The position numbers and the translations under genes were made by a program. Shown piece by piece: positions 19,296 to 29,141 of a stretch of DNA of 64,000 bases. The notes beneath the pieces were generated by a model that worked only from the letters and a program-made list of their open reading frames with translations, made no database searches and was not told the DNA's origin. The stretch is from contig NZ_BBJH01000024.1 in the NCBI RefSeq assembly GCF_000739775.1, positions 62,001-126,000 on the forward strand, read 5' to 3'. How positions within the stretch are numbered: the first letter of the stretch is position 1; each line of letters starts with the position of its first letter. Origin of the DNA: Paraburkholderia heleia NBRC 101817. Its GTDB lineage: Bacteria; Pseudomonadota; Gammaproteobacteria; Burkholderiales; Burkholderiaceae.

Positions 19296-20212
19296 CGGCT
19301 GGCCTCCTTCACGGCTTCGGTTTCACTATCGGTCTCGAACAGCAAGCGATGAATGCGCGCCACACTCTCGCGAAAGTCCACGCCCCCCAGGCTCGCATGC
19401 GAATATGCGTGACTGTTCACCTCGGCGCGCGCGCGTCCCGGATGCGGCGAGAGCAGCAGGATGCGGTTGCCGACCACGAGCGCCTCCTCGATTGAATGCG
19501 TGACGAACAGCAACGTGAAGCGCGCGTCGTCCCAAAGACGCAGCAGTTCTTCTTGCATCTTGCGGCGCGTGAGGGCGTCGAGCGCGGCGAAGGGTTCATC
19601 CATCAGCAGCACGCGCGGCTGCATGGCGAGTGCACGCGCTATCGCAACGCGCTGCTTCATGCCGCCCGAAAGCGTGTGCGGGTACGCGTCGGCGAAGGCG
19701 GCGAGTCCCACCTTGTCGAGATAATGGAGCGCACGTTCGCGCGCTTGCGCGCGCGACAGTTTGCGCGCGACGCGCAACGGAAACGCCACGTTCTCGGCCA
19801 CGGTTTTCCAGGGCGGCAACTGATCGAACTCCTGGAACACCACCACGCGGTCCGCGCCCGGTCCGCGTACCGGTTCGCCCGCCAGCGAGATCGATCCCGA
19901 CACCGGCTCGATAAAGCCCGCAATCGCCTTGAGCAAAGTGGACTTGCCGCAGCCCGAGGGCCCGAGCAGCACGAAGCGGTCGGCGCCGTAGACATCGAAG
20001 CTCACGTCCTGCGTGGCGCGCACGATGCGCTCGCGGCTGCGGTATTCGAGGCTGACGTTTTCGATGGCGAGCAGGCGTTCGCTGTGTCGTCCCGCTTCGA
20101 CAGTAGTTTCGGTATGCGCAGGCCGCTCGCTCGCAACAACGCGTGGCGCCGCGCCCGCTTCGCGACGCACAGCGGGAGCGCGCTCCCAGAGTCTGGTGGT
20201 GGTGACGTTCAC
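19292..20212 (-). CDS. ABC transporter ATP-binding protein, sulfonate/taurine type
   Basis: Cytoplasmic ATPase subunit, about 306 residues from a GTG start at 20212. Walker A is LLGPSGCGKSTLLKAIAGF, the Q loop is in VVFQEFDQLPPWKTV, the signature is YPHTLSGGMKQRVAIARAL, Walker B is RVLLMDEPFAALD, and the switch His is in LFVTHSIEEAL. This is the SsuB/TauB subfamily. The start is uncertain: GTG at 20212 follows GGATTTGCAAAA, and an ATG at 20272 would add 20 residues. About 40 poorly conserved residues precede the ATPase domain. It is translationally coupled to the permease. Confidence 0.92.
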   Translation of the reverse strand: MNVTTTRLWERAPAVRREAGAAPRVVASERPAHTETTVEAGRHSERLLAIENVSLEYRSRERIVRATQDVSFDVYGADRFVLLGPSGCGKSTLLKAIAGFIEPVSGSISLAGEPVRGPGADRVVVFQEFDQLPPWKTVAENVAFPLRVARKLSRAQARERALHYLDKVGLAAFADAYPHTLSGGMKQRVAIARALAMQPRVLLMDEPFAALDALTRRKMQEELLRLWDDARFTLLFVTHSIEEALVVGNRILLLSPHPGRARAEVNSHAYSHASLGGVDFRESVARIHRLLFETDSETEAVKEASR

Positions 20213-20377
20213 TTTTGCAAATCCAGCGGATAAAACCTCAACATACGGGCATCCGGCGCGCCGCCCAACCAATGAATCGACATATTCAAACCAGGCCTGC
20301 TCATAAGCGCGAAATCTTCGCCACCATTGCGAACGGGCCCAGCAAGGGCCGCTCTCTGGCGCCGATGCTGGGCCTGC

Positions 20378-21433
20378 TCAACTGCCGTTGGCAACCGCCG
20401 GATCGTCGAAGAAGTAGTCGCGCCACGACTTTGGTTCGTTGCGGATCGCGCCGACGCGATACATGAATTGCGCGAGCGCGAGCGTATTCTGCGGCGCAGT
20501 CTTGAACTGAACCTGCGGATCGCGCAAGATCTTCAGGAGCAGGTTGCGGTCGATCTTCGAGTCGTTCACGCGAATATAGATATCCGCAGCCTGCTCGGGG
20601 TGCGCCGCGATGAAATTCGCCGCGTCGGCAAGCGCCGCCACGAATGCGCGATAGGTCTTCGGGTTGTCGTCGCGGAACTTCTGCGTGGCGTAAAGCACCG
20701 TGGCCGAACTTGGGCCGCCCAGCACGTCGTACGAGTTGAGCACGATATGCGCCTTCGGGTTGGCCGCCAGTTCCTGCTGCTGGAACGGCGGATTGCCGAA
20801 ATGCGCCGTGATCACACTGCTGTTGGCGACGATCGCGGCCGTGGCGTCCGGATGCGGAATGGCCTGGCTGTATGGGTCGAGCCGGTCGAACTGCTTCTCG
20901 CCCCACTGCTTCGCCGCCGCATACTGCAGCACGCGCGACTGCACGGATACGCCCACGGCCGGCACGGCAATGCGGTCCTTGCCCGTGAAATCGGCAATCG
21001 TCCTGACGTTCGGGTCCGTGCTCACGAGGTAATACGGCAGGTTGCCGAGCGATGCCACGCCTTTCACGTTCTGCCTGCCACGCGTGCGGTCCCACACCGT
21101 GAGCAGCGGGCCCACGCCCGCGCCGGCCACGTCCACCGCGCCGGAAAGCAGCGCGTCGTTCACGGCCGCGCCGCCAGAAAGACGCAACCAGTCGACCTTG
21201 ATATCGACGCCGGACTTGCGCCCCTCCTGCTCGATGAAATGCTGGTCCCGCGCGACGTTGAGCATCAGATACACCACGCCGAACTGCTCCGCAATACGGA
21301 TCTGCCCTTCTGCACGCGCGGATGCCGGCGCACCCAGCCCAAACGACGCGAGCGCAATGGCGAGTGACACTGCGCCCGCACGGCGCCATACGCTCGCTCG
21401 CTTCGCGAGCGCATTTCCGGTAGAAAACGACAT
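20378..21433 (-). CDS. ABC transporter substrate-binding protein, SsuA/NMT1-like
   Basis: Periplasmic binding protein of 351 residues. A signal peptide covers roughly residues 1-42 (ending PASARA). The mature part has IRIAEQFGVVYLMLNVARDQ, DIKVDWLRLSGGAAVNDALLSGAVDVAGAGVGP and LVSTDPNVRTIADFTGKDRIAV, typical of the aliphatic sulfonate/nitrate/thiamine precursor binding family. AAGGAA before the ATG supports the start. It lies 62 bases after the dioxygenase gene in the same operon, which suggests the ligand is a sulfonate or sulfate ester; this is inference. Confidence 0.9.
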   Translation of the reverse strand: MSFSTGNALAKRASVWRRAGAVSLAIALASFGLGAPASARAEGQIRIAEQFGVVYLMLNVARDQHFIEQEGRKSGVDIKVDWLRLSGGAAVNDALLSGAVDVAGAGVGPLLTVWDRTRGRQNVKGVASLGNLPYYLVSTDPNVRTIADFTGKDRIAVPAVGVSVQSRVLQYAAAKQWGEKQFDRLDPYSQAIPHPDATAAIVANSSVITAHFGNPPFQQQELAANPKAHIVLNSYDVLGGPSSATVLYATQKFRDDNPKTYRAFVAALADAANFIAAHPEQAADIYIRVNDSKIDRNLLLKILRDPQVQFKTAPQNTLALAQFMYRVGAIRNEPKSWRDYFFDDPAVANGS

Positions 21434-21495
21434 ACTCTGGATTCCTTCTTATTCTATGTGATATCGAACGCGCGAGAAAAGCCCTGCGGTGCGCA

Positions 21496-22401
21496 TCAAA
21501 ACGGCGTGTCGCCTTCGATGGTGGTGCGATAAAGCTTACGGCGCAGGTGATCAGGCGTGCCCGCCGCGAGGTGCATGAGCGAGCGGTTGTCCCAGAACAC
21601 GAGATCGTGCTCGCGCCATGTGTGGCGGTAGCAATGCTCCGCGCGCACGCTATGCGCGAACAGCGCGTCGAGCAGCGCACGGCTTTCGTCCTCGGGCAGG
21701 TCGACGATGCGCGTCGTGAAATGCTCGCTCACGAACAGCGCCTTGCGACCGGTTTCCGGGTGCGTGCGCACGACGGGATGCACGACGGGCTTGACCTGCG
21801 CGACCTGCTGCGCCGTCAGGTTCGGCCGCCACGGGCTGCGCGCCTGGAGTTCCGCATAGCGCGCGAGATAGGTGTGCTCGGCAAACCGCCCTTGCACGGC
21901 GCTGCGCAAATGCGCAGGCAGCGTGTCCCACGCGAGATGCATGTTGGCGAACAGCGTGTCGCCGCCCTCTGCGGGCAACTCCTTCGCGTGCAGCAGCGAA
22001 CCGAGGCTCGGCTTCTCCTTGTACGAGAGATCGGAATGCCAGAAGTGTCCGGCGTCGCCAAGGCCAATGGGCTTGCCGTTCTCCACGATGTTCGAGACGA
22101 TCAGCACCTCCGGGTAGCCCGCCAGCGCGAACTGGTGCAGCACGTGGATTTGCAACGGGCCGAAGCGGCGGCTGAATTCGACCTGCTGCTCCGGCGTGAT
22201 GCGCTGGTCGCGAAACACGAGCACATGGTGATCGAGGTGCGCGCGATGAATGCGCGCAAAGTCTTCGCTCGACAAGGGTTGCGCGAGATCGAGACCCACC
22301 ACCTCCGCGCCAAGCGGCGCATCCAGGGGAAGAATGTCGAAACGTTGGGACGCGTGTGCGCTCGATACGGCAGAAGCGGCGAATGGGGCGGTGGTAGTCA
22401 C
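21496..22401 (-). CDS. TauD/TfdA-family 2-oxoglutarate-dependent dioxygenase
   Basis: An iron(II)/2-oxoglutarate oxygenase of about 301 residues that would oxidise a sulfonate or alkyl sulfate to release sulfite or sulfate. The metal-binding HxD is in HFWHSDLSYKEKPS, the distal His is in DNRSLMHLAAGTPDH, and the 2-oxoglutarate-binding Arg is in RRKLYRTTIEGD. A GTG at 22401 (VTTTAPFAAS) is the likely start; no ATG exists downstream near the domain and the in-frame one upstream at 22470 adds a foreign-looking tail. First gene of the leftward sulfonate operon. TauD, AtsK and similar enzymes cannot be told apart from sequence alone. Confidence 0.9.
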   Translation of the reverse strand: MTTTAPFAASAVSSAHASQRFDILPLDAPLGAEVVGLDLAQPLSSEDFARIHRAHLDHHVLVFRDQRITPEQQVEFSRRFGPLQIHVLHQFALAGYPEVLIVSNIVENGKPIGLGDAGHFWHSDLSYKEKPSLGSLLHAKELPAEGGDTLFANMHLAWDTLPAHLRSAVQGRFAEHTYLARYAELQARSPWRPNLTAQQVAQVKPVVHPVVRTHPETGRKALFVSEHFTTRIVDLPEDESRALLDALFAHSVRAEHCYRHTWREHDLVFWDNRSLMHLAAGTPDHLRRKLYRTTIEGDTPF

Positions 22402-22562
22402 GCAGCAAGCCTTCCAGGTAAGCAATGGTTTCAATCTACGTGATCCGCCCACCGCCTGACAACGAAGCAAATCCGATACGTTTATCCGTTCGAGTCATAA
22501 AGCCGCTGTTAAGGCATACGGCGGCATGGGGCATCCCGGCGATCTCGCGGCCCACCTCACAC

Positions 22563-24257
22563 CTACTGCCCGCCCCCGTACATATCGAGCAGCATCAGCG
22601 TCACGCCGTTGGTCCAGCCGAAACCGTCCTGCAACGGGTATTCGCCGCCCCCACCGCCGCCTTCGCCCGCGCCCTCGACGATATATTTCTCGACGAGCTT
22701 TTGCTGCGTGTTATAGACGTTCTCGACGTCGGCGAGAAAACGCGTGCCGACGGGCTTCGCGAGATCGCTGCGCCCGTATTGCTTGAGGCCCTGGATCGCG
22801 ATCCAGTGCAGCGGCGCCCAGCCGTTCGGCGCATCCCATTGCTGGCCGGTGTTGTAGACCGACGTGGCGAGGCCGCCCTGCTGGAGCAGCACGTTTTCCA
22901 TCGTCTGCGCCGTCCTCTTCGCGCGCTCGGGCCACGCCACACCCGCCATCAGCGGATACATCATCGCGGGTGTCTGGTTGTCGCGCGGCTTGCCGAGCCG
23001 CCAGTCGTAGTCGCCGTAGTAGCCCTTGTTGTTCCAGAGGTAACGGTTGATGCCTTCGGCGCGGCGCGCGGCATAGCCGGCGAACTGCCCCACGCAGCCG
23101 AAGTCGCGCGCGACTGTGCAGGCGCGCACGATCGTCGTTTCCAGATGGAACAGGAGGCTATTCAGATCGACGGGAATGATCGACGTGGTGCGCACGGTCC
23201 AGAGATTCTGGTTGTCGCCGAACCAGCGCGAGCTGAAGTCCCAGCCGCTTTCGGCAGTGGCGCGCAGGTCGCGGTAGACCTCGTTGGCGGGGCGGCCCGT
23301 GGCCTGCTGCGCGGTCTGGACGTCTTCGATATACGACTCGTCGCGCGGCGTGTCGAGTTCGTCCCAGTAACGGTTGAGCACGGTGCCGTCGCGCAGCACG
23401 ACTACATTGCGCGTGGCTTGCCCGCGCGGCGTGCTGCTCGCTCCCTGCATCCAGTACGCATACTCCTTGCGCAATGCCGGCAAGTACTTCTGATAAACGC
23501 TGTTTCCTTCCTTTTGCGCCGCGAGTTCCACCATGTACGAATAGAACGGCGGTTGCGAGCGGCTCAAATAATAAGTGCGATTGCCGTTCGGAATATGGCC
23601 GAAGGTGTTGATCACGTACGCGAAGTTGTCGAGCATATCGTCGACGAGATCTTCATGGCCGGATTCCTGGAGCCCGAGCATCGTGAAGTAGGTGTCCCAG
23701 TAGTAGCCCTCCCTGAAGCGCCCTCCCGGCACGACATAGGGCTTCGGCAACGGCACGAGCGAGCTGTTGTCGGGCGCCGAGGTGGTCGTGCGCGTGAGAC
23801 CGGCCCACAGCCAGTCGATATGCTGGCGCAGGGTCTGCCCCGCCGGCGGCGTGATGCTCTGGTCGGGCGGCGGCATGAAGTACTGGTTTACGAAATTCAA
23901 CAATGAGAAGCCGGGCTGGTTCTTCTGTGCTTCGTAGAGCTGAACGATGGTTGCGGGGTCCGTGTTCGGCGTCGAATCGACGAAAGTCTTCTGGTCGGGG
24001 AAGATCTGCGCCGTCTGCACCGCCACGAAAAGATCGCCGTACAGAATATCGGGCGCGGGCGGCAGCGGCGCGCCCACCTGCGTGTCGGCGAAACAGTTTG
24101 CGCAGGCGAGCAAAAGCGTGGCGACGCTGGCTGCGCTGATCGCAGTGCGCGAACGCTGCGGCGACTTTCGGGGCGGGAGTGGCTGTAAGCTTGCTTGAAT
24201 GCGCTGCGCATCGTTTGGCGATGCGGCGTGGTTGCGGGATTGCAGCTGCGTGCTCAT
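22563..24257 (-). CDS. treA: Periplasmic trehalase
   Basis: A GH37 alpha,alpha-trehalase of 564 residues that splits trehalose into two glucose molecules in the periplasm. Both family signatures are present: PGGRFREGYYWDTYFT and QWDAPNGWAPLHW. The N-terminus has a charged stretch followed by a hydrophobic signal segment (AASVATLLLACANCFA) near residues 40-57, longer than usual. AAGGAGG seven bases before the ATG at 24257 fixes the start; an ATG at 24281 lies before that site. A Gly-rich run is seen just before the closing LMLLDMYGG. Single gene; regulation not visible. Confidence 0.93.
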   Translation of the reverse strand: MSTQLQSRNHAASPNDAQRIQASLQPLPPRKSPQRSRTAISAASVATLLLACANCFADTQVGAPLPPAPDILYGDLFVAVQTAQIFPDQKTFVDSTPNTDPATIVQLYEAQKNQPGFSLLNFVNQYFMPPPDQSITPPAGQTLRQHIDWLWAGLTRTTTSAPDNSSLVPLPKPYVVPGGRFREGYYWDTYFTMLGLQESGHEDLVDDMLDNFAYVINTFGHIPNGNRTYYLSRSQPPFYSYMVELAAQKEGNSVYQKYLPALRKEYAYWMQGASSTPRGQATRNVVVLRDGTVLNRYWDELDTPRDESYIEDVQTAQQATGRPANEVYRDLRATAESGWDFSSRWFGDNQNLWTVRTTSIIPVDLNSLLFHLETTIVRACTVARDFGCVGQFAGYAARRAEGINRYLWNNKGYYGDYDWRLGKPRDNQTPAMMYPLMAGVAWPERAKRTAQTMENVLLQQGGLATSVYNTGQQWDAPNGWAPLHWIAIQGLKQYGRSDLAKPVGTRFLADVENVYNTQQKLVEKYIVEGAGEGGGGGGEYPLQDGFGWTNGVTLMLLDMYGGGQ

Positions 24258-24560
24258 GTTGCCTCCTTGGTGTTGGGGCACTTCGCTGGTCTCCTCGCAC
24301 CGCCCCTTTCACGCCGTTGTTTGCGGCGCGCGGGTCCGGCTGGATGCGCGATGGCATCGCCGGGTCCCGGGCAACGAGAGCATCGCATGACTTCGCACAC
24401 CGAATCAACTGCGGCGTGACAATGAGTTACCGTGCGGAAAATTATGCCGCCAACGGAAGAAAAGACGCGGCCGATCGGTAACAGTGGCCGCGCTGTAGCA
24501 GCACGTCAAGCAGAAATGCGGGCGCCAGGCACAATAGCCATAGCGCGGGGGCCCACTTGT

Positions 24561-24863
24561 TTAAACATCGCCCAAATCGTCGATGCGATCCGGAAGCACG
24601 TCGCTGCCGGGTTCCAGCGACTCGTCGCCGTCTGCCGAGGCGCGTTCGCCCGTGCCTGCACTATCGGTGTCGCTCCGCGCTTCATCCTCGCCCGCTTCGA
24701 GCGCGTGATTGTCGAGCTCGGTGTCGCGGTCGAATTCGTGGCGCTTCGCGCCCTGGGTGTCGCTGCCGGAATCGGATGAATCGCCCGGTCCCAGCGAGCC
24801 GGTGTCGTGCCCCGGCGGCATGGATTCGGGAAGATCGTTGTCGGGGTCAAGCGTGCTGTTCAT
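24561..24863 (-). CDS. Small acidic, disordered hypothetical protein
   Basis: A 100-residue protein starting at 24863, where AAGGAG stands at the right distance. It is very rich in Asp, Glu, Ser and Gly, has no Cys and almost no hydrophobic clusters, and should be intrinsically disordered. Segments such as DSSDSGSDTQGAKRHEFDRD and EDEARSDTDSAGTGERASAD show the composition. Similar short acidic proteins occur in Burkholderia without known function. It lies alone between trehalase and an SDR gene. Confidence 0.7.
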   Translation of the reverse strand: MNSTLDPDNDLPESMPPGHDTGSLGPGDSSDSGSDTQGAKRHEFDRDTELDNHALEAGEDEARSDTDSAGTGERASADGDESLEPGSDVLPDRIDDLGDV

Positions 24864-25048
24864 GGCAAGCTCCTTGTAGTGTCGATGGGTCCACGAAACG
24901 CGCAGGCGCGTTCCGTGCCGCCCTCCTTGAGGGCCGTTCACTCGTACGTTCAATCGACGGTACGCAGATGACTTCATGCGCATCGTGCGTGCCGAACGTT
25001 CCGAACCTAAGCGGAGGTGGGCACCCGGCGTGTAGCAAATCGAAACGA

Positions 25049-26074
25049 TCACGGGCGTGACCGCGCCTGCCTGCGCAAACGCGCAAATGCCATCGCCACG
25101 CCAAGGACGCCAATCGCAACACCGCCCATCAATGCGTGCACATGGCGCTCCGTGAAGAGCGGCGCGCCGTCGCTGTGCGCTTCATTGTCGAAGCGGCCAC
25201 GTGCGCCGATCTCGCCCGGCACGGGCGCATGCAGGTTATCGGGCGCGTCGGGCGCGCGCGGTTTGCCCGTCAACTGCCCTCGATACCCCGCGTGCGCGAG
25301 ATAGCGATCGAGCAGTCCCGGCGCGACCAGCCCGGCAAGGATGGCGCGCACCGTGGACCAGCCAAGCCAGAGCGTGCGCCGCCGATGTTGCGCGGCAAAG
25401 AGAATGGCGCGCGCGGCGACTTCGGGCTCGTACACGGGCGCGACGGGCCGCGCGTCCTGGCCGGTACGGTTGGCCGCCCAGTCGAACTGAGGCGTGTTGA
25501 TGGCGGGGAGATCGACCAGCGAAATGTGCACGTCGAGGCCGTCGTGAATCAGCTCCGAGCGCACGGCGTCGGTAAAACCGCGCACCGCGAACTTCGCGCC
25601 GCAATACGCGGATTGCAGCGGTATCGCGCGCGAGGCGAGTGCCGACCCGACGTTGACGATCGCGCCGCGATTGCGCTTGCGCATGCGCGCGAGCGCAGCC
25701 ATCGTACCGTGCACCTGGCCGAGATACGTGACCTGGGTCGCACGTTCGAAGTCGCGCGGCGAGATCGACGAGAGCGGCGCGAAAATGGTCGCCATGGCGA
25801 CGTTCACCCATACGTCTATTTCGCCCATCTCACGCTCGACCCGCGCCGCGGCTGCATCGACGGCCTGCGCATCGGCCACGTCGGTCGGCATCGCGAGCGC
25901 GCGCACGTTGTAGGCCGCTTGTAATTGCGCGGCGGCGCGCACGAGCCGTTCGGGTTCGCGCGACAGCAGCGCGACGTCATAGCCGGCCCGCGCGAAAGCT
26001 TCAGCGACGGCGCGGCCCACGCCCGCGCCCGCGCCGGTGATGACGGCGATCCTGGGTTGAGTGGTTGTGCGCAT
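25049..26074 (-). CDS. Short-chain dehydrogenase with C-terminal membrane tail
   Basis: A 341-residue SDR oxidoreductase. The cofactor motif is TGAGAGVGRAVAEAFARAGYD (NADP-type), the NNAG-equivalent is VNVAMAT, and the active site is SAYCGAKFAVRGF with preceding Ser in NVGSALAS. About 90 residues follow the core, ending in a hydrophobic helix (MGGVAIGVLGVAMAFARL) and a basic tail that would anchor it to the inner membrane. This architecture is known in Burkholderiaceae but the substrate is not. It is divergent from the transketolase gene. Confidence 0.88.
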   Translation of the reverse strand: MRTTTQPRIAVITGAGAGVGRAVAEAFARAGYDVALLSREPERLVRAAAQLQAAYNVRALAMPTDVADAQAVDAAAARVEREMGEIDVWVNVAMATIFAPLSSISPRDFERATQVTYLGQVHGTMAALARMRKRNRGAIVNVGSALASRAIPLQSAYCGAKFAVRGFTDAVRSELIHDGLDVHISLVDLPAINTPQFDWAANRTGQDARPVAPVYEPEVAARAILFAAQHRRRTLWLGWSTVRAILAGLVAPGLLDRYLAHAGYRGQLTGKPRAPDAPDNLHAPVPGEIGARGRFDNEAHSDGAPLFTERHVHALMGGVAIGVLGVAMAFARLRRQARSRP

Positions 26075-26254
26075 CGGGACCGATAACCAGAAAGAGGAGT
26101 AGTCTCAATCCGCAAAGGCTATGCCCATAGGGTCCAAACGCGACCCGAAGTGCGGTGAAGACCGCCATGCACTGGCTGGCACCGCATTTGCGCATGCATC
26201 CCTTCGCGCGCTGCCGCCCGATTGCGGCGCGCCCATGCCGAGGAGTCCCCGCTC

Positions 26255-28372
26255 ATGTCATCGAATTCATCGTCGAATGCCAGGTCCGCCAAGGCCGACC
26301 CATCCGATCTCGACCGCCTCGTCATCGACACGATCCGCACGTTGTCGATGGACGCCGTACAAAAGGCTAATTCCGGCCACCCCGGCACGCCCATGGCGCT
26401 CGCGCCGCTCGCGTACCAGATCTGGCAGCATCATCTGCGTTACGACCCTGCCGCGCCGCTATGGCCCAATCGCGACCGCTTCGTACTCTCGAACGGCCAC
26501 GCTTCCATGCTGCTCTACTCGCTGCTGCACCTCGCGCGCGTGCAAGCGCTAGACGAAGAAGGCAAGCTCGCAGGCAAGCCCGCGGTCTCGCTCGACGATA
26601 TCCAACACTTTCGCCAGATCGACAGCGTGACGCCGGGGCACCCGGAATTTCGCATGACGACGGGCGTCGAGACGACCACCGGGCCGCTCGGCCAGGGGCT
26701 CGGCAACAGCGTGGGCATGGCCATGGCCGGGCGCTGGCTCGAGCAGCATTTCAATCGCCCCGACGCCAGGATCTTCGACTACCGCGTCTACACGATATGC
26801 GGCGACGGCGACATGATGGAAGGCGTCTCGCACGAAGCGGCTTCGCTCGCGGGCCATCTGGGTCTGTCGAATCTGATCTGGTTCTACGACAGCAACCGCA
26901 TCACGATCGAGGGCCACACCGACCTCGCCTATAGCGACGATGTCGAAGCGCGCTTTCGCGGCTACCACTGGAACACGCTGCACGTGAGCGACGCCAACGA
27001 CACGAAAGCCATCGAAGCCGCCATCCAGAAGGCGCAGGCCGTGACCGACAAGCCGACGCTCATCGTGGTGAAGAGCATCATCGGCTGGGGCGCGCCGAAC
27101 CGGCAGGACACGGCGGCGGCACACGGCGAGGCGCTGGGCGAGGACGAGGTGCGCCTCGCCAAGCGCGCGTACGGCTGGCCGGAGGACGCGCATTTTCTCG
27201 TACCCGATGGCGTGTACGAACGTTTCGCGCAGGGCATGGGCGCGCGCGGCAAGGCGGAGCACGAAGCGTGGAAGCAACGCTACGACGACTACGCGAAGCG
27301 CTACCCCGAGCTGGCGAAGGCGCTGAGCTTGATGCTCGAAGGCAAGCTGCCCGAAGGCTGGGACGCCGCGATTCCCACCTTCGAGGCCGACGAAAAAGGC
27401 CTCGCCACGCGCGAGTCGTCGGGCAAGGTCCTCAACGCGATTGCGCAGCGCGTGCCGTGGCTGATCGGCGGCGCTGCCGACCTCGCGCCCTCGACCAAAA
27501 CCAGTCTCAAGTTCGAAGGCGCGGGCAGTTTCGAGCGCGACCACTACGACGGCCGCAATCTGCACTATGGCATTCGCGAGCACGGTATGGGCGCGGTCTC
27601 GAATGGCCTCGCGCTTTCGGGTTTGCGCCCGTTCGCTTCGACGTTCCTCATTTTCAGCGACTACATGAAGCCGCCCATCCGGCTCGCCGCGATCATGGAG
27701 CTGCCCGTGGTTTTCGTGTTCACGCACGATTCGATTGGCCTCGGAGAAGACGGGCCCACGCACCAGCCGATCGAGCAGCTCGCCTCGCTGCGCGCCGTAC
27801 CGGGGCTGCTCACGCTGCGCCCCGCCGACGCCAATGAAGTCGCCGAGTCCTGGCGCGTTGCGCTCGCACGTCCGCGCGGACCGGCCTGCCTCGTCTTGTC
27901 GCGCCAGCCGCTGCCCACGATCGACCGAAAAAAATACGCAGGCGCACAAGGCGTTCGGCGCGGCGCATACGTGCTCGCCGACGCGCCCGATGGCAAGCAG
28001 CCCGAAGTCCTGCTGCTCGCCACGGGCAGCGAAGTTTCGCTATGCATTTGCGCCTATGAGACGCTGAAACAGGAAGGGATCGCGGCACGCGTCGTCTCGA
28101 TGCCCTCATGGGACGTGTACGAACTGCAGGACGAGGCGTACCGGGACTCGGTGCTGCCGCCGCACATCCATGCACGCGTGGCCGTGGAGCAGGCAGCGAC
28201 GCTCGGCTGGGACCGCTACGTCGGCCGCTTCGGCTCGCAGATCGTGATGCACACGTTCGGCGCCTCCGCGCCGCTCAAGGCGCTGAAGACCAAATTCGGC
28301 TTCACGCCGGAGCACGTGGTCGAAGAAGCGAAGAAGCAGATTGCGCGCTGCAGGGCGGGCGCGGGCGAGTAG
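26255..28372 (+). CDS. tkt: Transketolase
   Basis: Thiamine-diphosphate enzyme of the pentose phosphate and Calvin cycles, 705 residues. Marks are DAVQKANSGHPGTPMALAP, the ThDP-binding motif GDGDMMEGVSHEAASLAGHL ending in the Asn of SNLIWFYD, HSIIGWGAP-like KSIIGWGAPN, the central pyrimidine domain (NLHYGIREHGMGAVSNGLAL), THDSIGLGEDGPTHQPIEQL and a C-terminal transketolase domain. GAGGAG nine bases before the ATG at 26255 fixes the start. The stop is directly followed, with no spacer, by the stop of the convergent DUF1488 gene. No CbbS/L genes are near. Confidence 0.97.
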   Translation: MSSNSSSNARSAKADPSDLDRLVIDTIRTLSMDAVQKANSGHPGTPMALAPLAYQIWQHHLRYDPAAPLWPNRDRFVLSNGHASMLLYSLLHLARVQALDEEGKLAGKPAVSLDDIQHFRQIDSVTPGHPEFRMTTGVETTTGPLGQGLGNSVGMAMAGRWLEQHFNRPDARIFDYRVYTICGDGDMMEGVSHEAASLAGHLGLSNLIWFYDSNRITIEGHTDLAYSDDVEARFRGYHWNTLHVSDANDTKAIEAAIQKAQAVTDKPTLIVVKSIIGWGAPNRQDTAAAHGEALGEDEVRLAKRAYGWPEDAHFLVPDGVYERFAQGMGARGKAEHEAWKQRYDDYAKRYPELAKALSLMLEGKLPEGWDAAIPTFEADEKGLATRESSGKVLNAIAQRVPWLIGGAADLAPSTKTSLKFEGAGSFERDHYDGRNLHYGIREHGMGAVSNGLALSGLRPFASTFLIFSDYMKPPIRLAAIMELPVVFVFTHDSIGLGEDGPTHQPIEQLASLRAVPGLLTLRPADANEVAESWRVALARPRGPACLVLSRQPLPTIDRKKYAGAQGVRRGAYVLADAPDGKQPEVLLLATGSEVSLCICAYETLKQEGIAARVVSMPSWDVYELQDEAYRDSVLPPHIHARVAVEQAATLGWDRYVGRFGSQIVMHTFGASAPLKALKTKFGFTPEHVVEEAKKQIARCRAGAGE

Positions 28373-28660
28373 TTAGTGCCTGCAGGCTCCGTACATGCGC
28401 AAATATCCGCTGTGAAGCATCACCGGCTTGCCGTCCGTCTCTTCGATGAGACGGGCGGCCGCCGCTTCGATCGCGTCGCGGTTGCGGTGGAACGCCTGGC
28501 GCAGGTCGGGCTCGCGCAGCGATCTCGCGCCGAAGCGATCTTCCAGCGCTTCAGCCGTAATGGCACAGTCCACCGGGACGGAATCCGCCACCGCAACGAA
28601 GGTTAGTGCGAGTTCCTCCGCGTCGTACCCGACCGGACCTTCTGGAAAGGTGATTTTCAT
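28373..28660 (-). CDS. DUF1488 family protein
   Basis: A 95-residue protein of unknown function, starting MKITFPEGPVGYDAEELALTF and ending GYLRMYGACRH, which matches the DUF1488 family found widely in Burkholderiaceae. AGGAG twelve bases before the ATG fixes the start at 28660. It converges on transketolase with no gap. The neighbours to the right are small stress-related proteins, so a stress role is possible but not shown. Confidence 0.85.
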   Translation of the reverse strand: MKITFPEGPVGYDAEELALTFVAVADSVPVDCAITAEALEDRFGARSLREPDLRQAFHRNRDAIEAAAARLIEETDGKPVMLHSGYLRMYGACRH

Positions 28661-28823
28661 GATTGATGGACTCCTGAAATGCTTGCCGGCCAGCCTCCCC
28701 TCGCGCCTCACCCGCTCGCGGCAGCCGTTACCTGTGTGCCCGGCCACCGTCGCCGCGCCGTCTACTGCGCGCGCGCCGTACATGCCCAGGTGACGTGGCG
28801 CCTTGACCGACGCTCTGGAATGC

Positions 28824-28985
28824 TTACCGTCTCGTGATGCCAAACAGCAAGCTCGCCAGAAAGAGAATCACGAAGATGAAAAACAGGATCTTGGCAATGC
28901 TCGCTGCACCCGCCGCAATCCCGCCGAACCCGAAGACAGCCGCGACGACGGCTATCACGAAGAAAACGATCGCGTAGTAAAGCAT
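28824..28985 (-). CDS. DUF1328 small membrane protein
   Basis: A 53-residue protein (MLYYAIVFFVIAVVAAVFGF followed by GGIAAGAASIAKILFF) with two hydrophobic helices and the conserved Gly-rich turn of the DUF1328/YtjA family. AAGGAG precedes the ATG at 28985. These proteins are common in stress-response clusters of proteobacteria; the function is unknown. Longer in-frame starts exist but are not supported by a ribosome binding site. Confidence 0.9.
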   Translation of the reverse strand: MLYYAIVFFVIAVVAAVFGFGGIAAGAASIAKILFFIFVILFLASLLFGITRR

Positions 28986-29141
28986 TCCCGGCTCCTTTGC
29001 AAAAGTCTCCCAGCGTCTGCGCATCAGCCGTGCCTGGGCCGGTTTTCGCCAGAACGCCGGGAGTGCCGCAAAGCGCCGAGTCCCGCGGCATGCCCGTTGC
29101 GGGAGAAGCAGGCTGTGGCTCTCAAAGCGAAGGAGGCAGTC

